Positions 37,201 to 49,200 of a DNA stretch of 64,000 bases are shown in pieces (the stretch's first letter is position 1; each line of letters starts with the position of its first letter). Position numbers and translations under genes: made by a program. The notes below the pieces were generated by a model. That model did not search any database, was not told the origin of the DNA, and saw only the letters and a program-made list of their open reading frames with translations. The stretch is from Neospora caninum Liverpool (taxonomy: Eukaryota > Apicomplexa > Conoidasida > Eucoccidiorida > Sarcocystidae). The stretch covers positions 806,001 through 870,000 of the forward strand of contig NC_018387.1 in NCBI RefSeq assembly GCF_000208865.1. Reading direction: 5' to 3'.

Positions 37201-40200
37201 AGCGTACTCTCTGCTTCAACTGAAGGAGAAACGAATTCCATCACTCCCTCTATCAGTGCTACACATACGCACTCCAGTGTTTTCCAAATGCTAGTTCTAA
37301 GCTTCAAACAGGCATGCAGAGCGCATGCAACCCTAGACATCGGGGCTTCTCAACCTGAAAGCTCACGGTCTCTTGATGACGCTGCATACAGCCACAGTGG
37401 TATAACACGTGATCTCCATTGAGGGTTTGGAGCGCTTTGACCCGTTGACACCCACGTCGGGAAGCGACATCAGTCAGCATTTTGGAGAAACGTGTGTGAA
37501 CATAGGATCGATATTCGCGTAGACAAGAGAACTATTTCGCTGAACTATTAATGGCCATGATTAGCCACGATATTCTCGGAAAGTCATTGTTTGACTACTC
37601 GCGGTCGCGCCAAGGATGCTTTTTCTTACATCCTGAACCATGTTCAACGCCGACGTGTGTCGTGGGCACTTGCACGCCGCCTTGCAGGAAAGATCGTCTA
37701 GGCAGCTGGATTACGTGACATGACAACATCCGGACAAACAAAGTGACAGACCGGCCTCAACACAGCAGCTAGAGCGCGGGTGGAAGTCTCAAGAGTGTTC
37801 TCGGTGACAGCCACGGGTTCAGGGTCATCGGCGAAACACCTCCGAATCTCGCTGTGTCTTACTTTCTGGAAAACAGTGGACGCCGGCGAGTTTCCTTTCC
37901 GCCCGTTTCACAGAGCATCTTTTCATGGAACTGATTCTATGTGCGTGTGGCTTCCACGACCGGTTGTACGACAGTTCAAGTGAAGGTACTTTTTCTATCC
38001 GTGACGCAAAAACTTACAGCAGCCATCATCTCTTCCGGCACCATCTGAAAGCCCGGCACGGCGCGTATGTGCCGCTGTCATACGTGACACTGTTGGTAAC
38101 TTACGGCCTGCGCATAGGAAGCAAGCACAATACCGGCGTCGCTCGCTGCGCTTCCTTTAGCCAGACGACGTTCGTCAGTGTAAGAAATAACGAATGCGCA
38201 ACGGCTACCTGCGTGAGTATACAGTGCTCACTCTGGTATTTCACGAGAATCAAGATGTTTTCTCTCTTGAGTGCACGCTGGAACACACAGGTTAAGCAAG
38301 AAGTACGCTTAAGATGTGCCCTCTGGTGGAAGCAAGCGTGTCCGAACGGTCAAAAGCATGAAGCGTACCTCCTGTTCAAGAAGCAACCATGGAACAGCGT
38401 ATCACAATCGGTGGCATGACATATTTGTCGTGATCTCTCCAATCCACCATCCGACTACAGAGCGGCTGGTACTATCATCAAGACATCGGTCAGCATGCAT
38501 GTGTGTGTCCAAGAGCTGATATAGGATAATGAGAAGCAAGGGGGGGCAGCGAAGCTGGAATGCACTTGCAGAGACCCGACTAGCTGACGGCACACTGCAT
38601 GCTGGATTCGCCAAGCAGCTCACCCACTGAGAAGCAACAAGAGAGACAGTTGGCAGGTACCGGTCCGCCAGTGCTACGTCGGAGATTCTGCATCTTCATA
38701 ATGACATCCGAGAACGCCATTCGAAGCATCCACGGAAGCCACGGTCTACTCGAAGAGCCCCTCTTCCCCAGTGTACTTGAGGCCCGACGATTGTCCCATA
38801 AGTGCTGGCGTCGCGACTTGCGGAGCGAGCTATCCTGTGACTGCTTTCCTGTGACTGCTAGCTCCCGTGATTCTATGAAATGGAAAGCTGGCAGTGAATC
38901 TCGCGTACAGCGGTACCCAGGCTCATAACGGTATCAACTGATTTGTCCCTCCTGGGACAGGTGCCGTCCTAGGCGAGTGCTGTGTTTGACGTGAAACCAC
39001 AACGGTTGCACAGCGAACGCTGCAGAGTCGACCATGGGCGTGACACGCCTTCTTTCGTTTCCCTGGAAGGACAGTTGATGACCTTACGGCCTGCGATGGT
39101 CAAAATGGAATGCACTCGACGTGAAAATTCTTGTGGCTTCCTAGATTCCTTGCCATCAGATGGAAAGCAAGCCAAAGCTATGGCCGGAGGGGAGAAAAGG
39201 GGCGCACAGCAAAAATAAAAGCAACATCATATCAGCAACGGCCCCTCGCGAGGTTGACGCAAAAGAGCGACCAGCGAGAAAGGTGAGCAGCGCCAAAGAG
39301 AAGGTGCGATGCGTGAACCGCTGACCACACTTACCGTCTGTGCCCGCCAGCATAACGGTCCGAAGCTCCGCCACTCACTTGGTGCACGCGGTTTTCATCG
39401 AGCCTATGTTATCAGCCACAGAACACATTCAGATGACTGAGCCGCAAACAGGTGGCTGCCGGAAGGAAACAGCGAAGCGGAAATTGAGGTGCGTTTGTTT
39501 CGGGGCAGCTGCGAAAGTTCGCATCATTCGCATGATTTGCTGACAGTATTCTGAGGCAGCGAAACAGAAAATTAGGAAGACGAGACGGGCAGCTCGCCAT
39601 CAAGGATGCGCCAGGGGAGTAGGGTTGGGGACCAGAAACATCGAAATACTGTCGTCCGCAGCAAACACACCTTTCCAAACCCAGGGAAGGACGTGTCGTT
39701 TTCGGTGTCGTGATGGGGTGTCCCTTAGAGGCAACGTACCACCTGCAGCGGCCGTTGGTTTAGTCTCGATCGGCAGCATGATGCAGGCTCATGCCATTCT
39801 CCCAAATACAGGTGACATTCAATTAGCTAGTCAGCGCGCGAACACGTGCCGAACCGTTCAGAAAGCAAGCCCTAGAGAGCCGCTGCCACCACAGTCACAG
39901 CATGTTGCGCACAGTAACACTCTGATCGCTACTGAACAGCATATGTCAAAGTCGGTCCACCTTCTCGTTCACGTCCGCTAAGAATCCGTGAGCCATCTGC
40001 ACGACCAGGCCATGCACTGCGAATATTCTGCCTTTCTTTGGATCCAGCGGCTCAGCGGAGAGCTGAAACCTTGCACCGACTGCTCCCCTTTCATAGCCCG
40101 GGGTTACTCACAAGCTGCCATAGCACGATTCGTAATCGCCGGCGGGTGTGTATACCTTGCTAACCCCAAACAACCTCGACGCTGGCATGAGCTTCAGATG

Positions 40201-43200
40201 AGCTGCAGCTATGGTCATCGAGTGATATCAGCTAGTAGTGCATTGGTCCAAGCCTTACTTGCTGAGGAAGTCACCATCACATAGGCGTGCGGTACTAGAC
40301 CGTTTTAACCAGAACCGGAAACTCTCCGCACCTTCTACAACCTGTCGGCAAAAGGGACGAAATGCTCCCTTCTCAGACACGGCACAAGATATTCTGGTTT
40401 CCGACACGTTTGCAGGCCATAAAAAACGCCAACCTTAATGAAAACTACTCAACACATAAGAAGGCTTATGTACAGCTTGCTAGCTCACGCATCAGGTTGC
40501 AGTGATTGGCAACTGAGATAGCTATGTTGCGAAGCCTAGCTACTGAAGCGGCCCAGGTAATTGCAGCTACGTCCTATGTACATGACACAAATTGATCCTT
40601 ACCTTCTGAAAATAGATTGAGAGTCAGTCATTCCACGGCAAGGTACTCGCATGGAAGTGTGCACGAACATAGTGATTGCTGTGGATCCCACCGCTGAAGG
40701 CGAGAGTCGTCATTCGCGCTGAGATTCGTTCCTGCCCTGTGGCTGCATCATAATGTCAGAACTACTGTCCGCAGCACTCCCTCAGCACAGGCCAAGCCCT
40801 CTTTGAGCCTTGCGGCATGACACAGCAGCCTTACCCCCTGACGCAAGATCATCGAAGCACAGCACCATGCTGCTCAGGATGTCTATGACACGGGGTGGTT
40901 TCACTCACCAAAACACCCCTTCCTTTCAGTGTGGCGCGTCCTGCTACCTATCCCCGGGCGCCAAGCCGTGTTCCACTGTTGCTTTGCCGTCGTGGGCGTA
41001 GAATCTTTTGATAAGTCGTCGCTCTTGCAACCAGTTAGCCCGAGGCTTACAATCTGGCACCAGCACAGTTACGCCGCGTAAATTAATATTATTATAATGA
41101 AGTAAATATGTTTCTGGATCTAAAGGTGCTTTGAAACTTGTAAACTCTATATAAAAAGTTGGACACGTCTGGTAACATGAGAAATACTGGCACTGTTCGC
41201 GTCTGGAAGCGCCTTTGATTACCCAGCTACGGCGGCCGCGGCGTGCACACTCACCACCTGAGTCAACCACGCGAAGGAGATCCTTATTAGATGATGCGCC
41301 TGGCTCCTTGCGGCGATTCAAAAGATGTGCGAAACACTCGAAAATCATCATTTCCCACTGCGGTCGCACTTGCTGCCCCACGCTCATTTTTCACACTGCG
41401 GCCACCTACACTTGTGCCCCGCCCTCGCAAAATCACAGATTTGAAGCCCGTTTCCCAGTGTTCCACACTTACTGCCTGAACAAGTACGAGCACGCGGCAT
41501 GGCCCCAGATGGCAGATGTGATTCACGCTTCCGTTTTGGCCGAAACTCTGCCGTTTACCGGACTACCTCAGCGATTGCAAAACAGGATAACGACCCATGT
41601 AGCTTGCCGCTCTCCACTCAGAACTAGACTCGAAGCAGCTAGCAGCTAGGAAGCAACACGAATCAATTCAAACTGGCCTGCACCCTAGGCAGCCGAAAAC
41701 TTCAGAGGGAGTCCAGACTCACTCCCTGCGCGAGACAACGAAGAAGAGCTGGGCCCACAGCTGTGCATATGCTCTCGCAGGACGTGTGGGTGTCTGTATG
41801 AGCCATGTATTGTTTCACTAGCAAAGCAATCAGTTCCCTTGGTGCACCTCAAAAGACGCAGCAGCGCTCAATTCCTAAAGAGGCTAATTGTGAAATGAGG
41901 TCTTGCGCAGGAACGTGTTTACTTAGAACGCTGTCGTTGTTAGCTACGCCCGTACGACAGGATATGGCCAACCAACTGAATGGCAGATCCACGCTATGCT
42001 TACAACCTGTTAAGTTAACGAAGATCAAAATCAACTGTATTGCTCGAAGCAGTTTGCTTCGTATCGGGGAGATGGTTGCACAGCCGTTTCGAAGTGTATA
42101 CTGCTCGACATGGAACTCCATCATCGGATGGCAGTCTTACGATCTGACGTTAGGGAAGCAGGTGCACAAGCAACTTCCCAAATGTCCACATACGGTGGAA
42201 CGAGATACCACGGAACTGTTGATCCACACAAAGCGTTGCTTCTCCACCGTCATGCTCTAGCCTCTCAAGTGAAAGCTGGAAGTCGGACAACGGGCTCAGG
42301 ATCGGCTGGGGCTGTCTCACGGGAAACGAACTAAGTCTGCACAAAGTGTGCAGCGTTAGCCAAGGAGGGAGAAAATTTAGCGTCAACGCAGCGAAGAGAG
42401 GAGCTACCTGCCGTCTCGGGCAGCTACGCTATTGTTGAACTGGAAATCGATGCCGGCGACACGCCTTATTCCCCGTGTTCCGTGGAGCGCGGGGAAAGTG
42501 CCGATCACACAGCGCTCCTCCGGGCGATTGAAGCCACCAGCCGGTGAGACAGCGATCTGGGAGCACTGGTGATCCAAGACTCACGGGTCATCGCTGCTAC
42601 AAAGCATTCTTAACTTCGGTTCCTACTTCTATGGACTACCAAGGACCGAGTCCAGACACCAAAAACACTTACCACCTAAAGGGAACCATGTCACCCGAAA
42701 ATCCGAAAGGCAGAAACGACTGGATGGACTTCTGCTTTCGCCGGTGTCTCCAAGATTTTCCACTTTCTGCTGCAACCAGTGCCAGGAGCTTGTTTCCCTA
42801 CATTGCAGCTGCACAGGTTCTGAATCAAGAAAAGATCACGATGCTGTAACAAGGTCGTAAGAACGACAGGGAGACTCCGGCAGCATGTGTGTACCTTGCG
42901 AGACCGCAATTTCAGTCAGCTAGCAGGCTTCAGTACCACTATTTTGACCCGACTGCTTACACGAGCTCGGCGAAAAGATAAGCACTGGTGTACTGCGTGT
43001 AAGGCATCCATGCTGAGCCAGAAAACCCACACCCGCCGGGAAAAGGGCCCGTCCACACGCAGCCGCGAAGATGGATGTTCATCTTTCGAAAGCGGCCTTC
43101 ATACGCGCCTGCACTGCATAATGGCCGTTGCATCTTCATCACCCATACTTCCACGTGCTCTCTCTTTCACGGCTTCTTTCGTTCCGGCTAAAGACACGCT

Positions 43201-46200
43201 TCTGTCGGCTTCCCATGTTACCTCGCTGGGCTTGCAGAGAGTGAGAGCATGACTTACCAGCTGCGAGAGACACAACAAACACAATCCAGTGACAAACGTA
43301 CATGTCATTAATCGCATTGCACTGATGGCCGCCAGATCGTCCTCCCGGCTTGGCGCCGGAAGAAGCTTCAAGAAGTGAGAGACATGCAAACTCACTGTGG
43401 ATTCCGCCCTGTCGACTGCAAGTCTCAACCACGCGCACTGAGAAAATCGCACTGCTGAGGAACTGTACGCCCCTGCCCATGCGTCTCGCGCTTCAGCTGT
43501 GGGGGAGAAGAATGCAGCCTCCCGAGGAAGAGAGAAAAGGTATTCATTACGTACACGTTGGGCCTGTAGAACAAGTTTCCATAGTCGTCAGCATCGGGAG
43601 TGGTATGACACAGTCTGAACACATCCCAGCGAAAAGAGACCCCGACAATCCCAAGAAGCGGGAAGGCGTACCAAAGGTGACGTTAACCGGAGGCGGGCTC
43701 TGGGAGAGCCAGTTGAACGCCCTTCCCCCACGCAGTGCCGGAACCGTCTGTGATGACGCTTTCAAGGTTCGTTTCCAAGCAACTACCGTTCGCCCCCTTT
43801 TCTTAGCACGCCATGTCCCTGCTCGCTCCTTACCAGCTGAGTAAACCGTCGGAACAAGGAGAGTTCATGAATCCCGCTGTGCCTCCACGTTCCTTCCCGT
43901 GGCCATCTGACTAGAAATCGAGATTAGATGCATTCTTCGTAGCCCTGAAGTCTACACACCATGGGATTTCACGTATCCTCTGGGAAAGGCCCACCCTTTG
44001 GACTAGCCACAAGCATTCTGCCTAGTCATGCCTTACCGTCTGAGATAATTTTTCGATTGGGAGCAGCATCAAGTCACTTCTGGAGGGTATTCCGAAAGCC
44101 GTCAATGGCATTCGACGTGAGTTCTGCGTGCAGCACGCGGCGCGTTGAGACCAGCTAGCCTTCCGTCCAATAGCTTTAGGGACCCGTCTCATTGAAAACT
44201 CAACGCCACAAGTCTCGTCCAACGGGGCTTGTTCAAACCCGCGACGGCAGCCGAAATCAATTTGTTCGAGACAAGAAATCTTCCCGACACCTGAGAGCGT
44301 TGTGCAGGTTCCGATCATCGTACCAGCTGAATCGGTGAGTGTGCACAACGGTGGACGGAGAGAGCGTCTTGTGGAGAGTGCTATTTGTTCTCTATATCCA
44401 ATTTCGCTGTGGTGTTTACAGTGCCGAGACCAGCTTGTTTTTTCGAGTCGTTTACAACAAGTGGACGCGCGCCAGACGGAAGATACAGTGGTTTCCCACC
44501 GGAGTCCGTTCCCTGGGTATCCAATTCAGTGCTCTGCATTGGGCATTGAAACTTACCAACAGTGTTCAACCCTGTACTGCTTAGCTCTTCCGAAGGTATG
44601 AGTAGCCTCTCCAGCGCAGTGTGATGCCGTGCCTTCTCTCAACGCCTAATAATGAAGACAGAAGACTCACTTGTCCCATAAGGTTGAACTGTGGACGTCA
44701 ACAGACACACAAGCAGAAGCAACCGAAAACGCTTGGGAATGAACGGCATCAATGGTGGGAGGCGGACGGCGGTTTTGTGACCAAATCTCTGCTGTTTTGC
44801 AGTAGCTGATGGGCTCGACGAACTGGAATAATCTACGAAAAGGTAACGTTTAGACTCACAAACTGTTGTCGCAGGAACATCGCTCCGTCGTCAGGTGAAA
44901 GCACAGATCTTTAGAAGGCCCGCCACACACGGATGGTGGCCCCTCACAAAACTCCAAGGGGAGAACTGCATGCCAAATCCGCGTGACTACAGCGTGTCTA
45001 AGACGGCAAAGTGAAGGGATCAACGACGCTAGTTGTGCTCACCACCTGGTTTCAGTCAGGAGAGGGAAATCGGTGTGTGCCCTTGATGTCTGACTGTCCA
45101 AAAGAGGTGTTCCCTCGCTGGCGCGGACTAGCACATCGCTGTGGCGTCCAGCGGCTTCGGTCACCGCAGTGAATTCTGCTGTGCTAGGAGAGGCCACTCA
45201 CCGGCGGGTACACCTGAAACAGAGTGGCACAATCGGAATCCGGTATACAATATCGATCTGCTAATCTGCGTTAGCTTGGCAGCAGCCGGAACGTCAAGAC
45301 CCAACCACCGGCAAAGCCAAAAAGATGGACGCACGCCAGTTTCGCCGCTCAACTTTCGGCATTTCTGTGAGCGTTCAAACGCGGCTGCTGCAAGAATCAG
45401 CTCCTGTCAGGCCTCTCTGTCGGTCGGCGCCGTTGGTTGCTTCTCTATCCTGCACGTCCAAGCGGGCTCTGAGTTAGAGGGTCGTCCGCAGCCTCATGCT
45501 AAGCGTGGACCAGTCAGTCTGACGGCCACACCCCGCAGGATCGGGACTTCTTGAGATGGCAAGCTGCAATTCTCTCCCCCACGTAGAGACAGCACCACCA
45601 TGAGGGTACGCCTTCCACAAACAGGTTTGAATACGGGGCGCCGGCTTGGACTAGGCTCGGAGATGTCTCGGGTCCCGCTGAATTTCGTAGTGGAGAACAA
45701 ACGCGCTACGAGACAGAGCGGGACCAAGCATCGGACACGGAGCCAGACACCGTGGAGACCACGGCTTTCGCTAAACTTACCACCTGACCATTCCGGTGGA
45801 ATTAGACTCTCGTTGCTACCGTAAGGCACTCTGGATATCAAGCCGAAAGGCGCGGTGCGTCTACAGGGCTTGCTCTGGCGAGTCCCCATTGTATAATGTA
45901 GCCTAACTCACGGGCTGAACAGCAGCGAAACGCAGTCACGAGCACGCTTTTCATTTGACGTACTCCGCGGGCGAAAGCGAGTTACAGAATTCACAACCAA
46001 CTCGGCACCACTCGGTCTGCGAAAGGAGAGAAACCGCCAGTGTCTCTACAGCTTCATCTGCATCATCTTTGTCTCTGGTAGTCGACATGCAGCGCGTACG
46101 AAAAGCCGTTTGTGCGCACACTCCGCAGCGTCGTCCACGGCTTGGGTTGCTGGGAAAGATTGCCTCTGCTCTGCCACCTTCTCCAAATTCTCTTTAACCA

Positions 46201-49200
46201 TCAAGGAAGCCAGCACGAGTCGGGAGGACCTACCAACTAAATACAACCACAGAAACAATCTGCAAGGCGAAAGGGATCAGTTCCCGACAATACACACAGC
46301 CGATGAAACAGCATGTTGGGTACCTAACGTGACAGAAATCGCTCTTGCATCCCGTGAATCGGAACAAGGAAATGAGAGTCCCGCAGCAGAAACCGAACCG
46401 CATGCGAAGAGGGGACTACCCGGTTGCAGCTGGGTATCCACGGCAAAACTTACCAACTGAAGTTTTCGCCCAGGAAGGAACGTTCCATTTCGTAGCTCAT
46501 GCATGCATTACAAACGAATTCATTCCACATACTTCGGCCTAGTAAAGCGTGGCATGCACAGAAGGTGCGTGCGGCTCTACTTGAATTCTATGAACTGTAG
46601 TCTGGGTGGTGTCATTGTCTTCCAGTTCCACTACTCACCAGCTACGAAGCGGGGAAAGCAGCATCAAAGCGGAGTACAAACATGAGTGTGTACGGATGTC
46701 GAAGCATTGTTCGCCACTCGAGAAGCTCTCTCACCTTCAGCTGGACTGCAGGAAGTGAGATTCCTTACCAACTGGTGAGCGGACAAAATGGAATGCTCGC
46801 TGATATCACGACTGCCTATAGGGACGCACTGAAAATGGCTCGTCTGGGCGCCGCATTCTAACTTCACGCAAGATCTTCCGCAAATTCGGCTGTGTGCAGC
46901 AGGCTGAAGCTCACAGCGACGATGCCAAGTTTCAGCGCTTGGGCCTTACGAATTGCCAAGGGGAGACAAAACAGCACAAACCCCATTGTAAGCAGAAACC
47001 CACGACCACTAGCGAATGTACGCGGCCGTCAAGCGCGAACCGACCCGGTGGCGGGCCGTGGCTAGTGGAAGTGCTGGACTGACTGATGTATGTATCAGAG
47101 CCATCCACTGCAGCCCCTTAGCACTCACCAACTGGATAATATGCCACAGGGGAGAGTGAAGCGACGAAAGCGAAGCTGCATGTTTGCTGCTCACTGAAGG
47201 GCAGAAAAAGACTTTGTCACTTTCTTCGGTACACCTAAAGCAGGTTCCATTGCTGGGCCCCTCTGACAAGGCAGCTTCAATGAAATTGCTCGTTACTGCT
47301 GTACAACTCAAATTGCACAACAGTAGAGCCAATCTACAGGCTGTAGCGAGGGCAATGACTCCATTCTGGCTCCTTGCGTGGAAGACGCACTTGCTGCATG
47401 AAGCGGCGCGAAGATGGGGCGAGCTACAGATGGATGTTTACGTAACTCTCTCACATCAACGAGTCCAGTCAGGCTGTATACTGCAATTGGAGCGATGTCA
47501 CAACTCCGAGGCGCTCGTTACTCCTGACGAAAGTGGGCAAGGCGAGACGTGGCGGCAGCCGCTGAGCTTCGATGTGAGTTCGCGGAAAGCGGCGTGTCTT
47601 CTGCTGGGCACTGACATGGTCGGGCCCTCACGTCCTTGTGTGCTTCCTGCAGACACGACCAGCCGTATAACGGATGCAATGGAGGCACTCCGCTTCCCAC
47701 AAGCAGCTGGCTGCCACAGTGCGCTGACCCAGCCTTAATTACCGTGGTTCGCTGGCGCGATGCTGCTGCGCGGCAAGCACAGGTGTCCTGTGAACACTGC
47801 TGCGGTCTCAAATTGTCGTCGTGCGGCTCAAGGAAAAACAGAGGGGTGCAGAAACTCACAAACTGTGCATGGGAGGACGCGTTTAACTTCTCACATGTGA
47901 TCAATGACTGGCCACCCAGTCGCACGGCGCAGCTGGCAGGGGCTTGTGGCATCATCACTGTAGTGAAGACAACTGCAACGTGGTCGAACTGAGCTACAAT
48001 CCTTTCGTACGGAACCCTGTTTACTTACCGCTTGCCGAAGCGTCTGGAAATGTGCGATTCAAAAACCACGAGCAGATGTGCGGACAGTGAAGCATCCACC
48101 TCAAGAGTTCTGATGTGTGTCACCAATGAATGCAGAAGCCGAAAGAGCGTCGAGAAATGCCAGCTTTTCTCAGGTAGTGTTTCAGTGCAAAGCCGCGCTG
48201 CTTCATGAAGACTACGGCACTTTCTTCAGGCTACTCGGCACTCCCCAATGTCTGTCCAGAGAGGGTGATGCATCCTACGAGAACCTACCATGACCTTCTC
48301 CGGAACAACAGGCGGCACCACCTTACGGATTTTTGGACGGGAGACACAAAATCAGGAGCTAGTACTTGCAAAACCAAAAATGCAAAGGCGGTGCCTAGGC
48401 ACATCGCTAGTCGCCAGTGCACCACAACCATGTAAGATGACTCGAAAGATCGTGGCGTACTGAAGAGCAGAAAGAATCGATAGTGCTGTATGGCCAGCCG
48501 TCGAAGTACCGCTACAGTCCTCGATGGTTTAATAGAGAAAACTGAGATCAAAATGGATGGAAGCCTGTTGTGCCTCAGACGGCTGAATACTTTAGGATGC
48601 TAGAGCGAAGACCACGATAACTCCTTCACGACAGCTGCGCTGTGAATGGCTGCTCCTCCACCTCCACACAGGCTTCCGTCTCCACCAACGCATCGAGCTG
48701 GTCTAGTGTGATGGTGTGTAAGTCACGAACGTGGAACAGCAGCTGTGTTTCCAGAGCACGGCGGACGCTTAAACTGACAAACGTATCAAAGTGGCTATCA
48801 TTTTGACGTTCGCTCGCTTTCGGTCCCCCCCGCCCCCCGCCCCGTAACGCAGCTGTCCCTATAGGCAACTGTTTCCGTTTCTGTAGTGCTCAACTAGGGC
48901 ACTGGCGCTCCGTCTTTCCAGGTATGCTCACAGGCGTAGGTTCCTCCTGCGAGACAGAGCATGCAAGTGGAGATGCACAAAGGTGTTCGTTCGACGAATA
49001 CTGGCACGAGTCTGAGCCGTGGCCGTAACCGGTGTTTTCAGCTTCTGCCGCGGAAGCCACCTCGTCCATCTGCAGCACGATCGTTCTGGAAACTTGGTCT
49101 ACTTCCTCGCAGACGTTGAGGTTACTGTGCTGAGCCCCCGGTCAAGATGAGTCGCTCGTGCATAGCCCGCCCTCACCTCCTCCGGTTCCTGCATGAAACA

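Noticed and set aside
38084..38089. 6-nt unit with donor GTATGA next to microexon 38105-07
   Set aside because: The spacing of 15 nt cannot be an intron; the neighbour has far better signals.
40571..40573. GAC triplet with TAG acceptor and donor GTAGCT
   Set aside because: It is 30 nt from the strong unit 40603-05, and the donor is weak.
45249..45257. 9-nt unit reading Ile-Asp-Ile
   Set aside because: It lies 35 nt from the stronger 12-nt exon 45202-13 and has weak donor GTATAC.
48011..48016. 6-nt unit reading Gly-Ser
   Set aside because: It is 12 nt from the 15-nt exon 48029-43, so no intron could separate them.
7300..48300. Many unspliced open frames of 60-190 codons on both strands across the array region
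   Set aside because: They overlap one another in several frames, have no motifs or codon regularity, and are frequently crossed by the microexon splice signals. They are what non-coding DNA of about 50 % GC gives.
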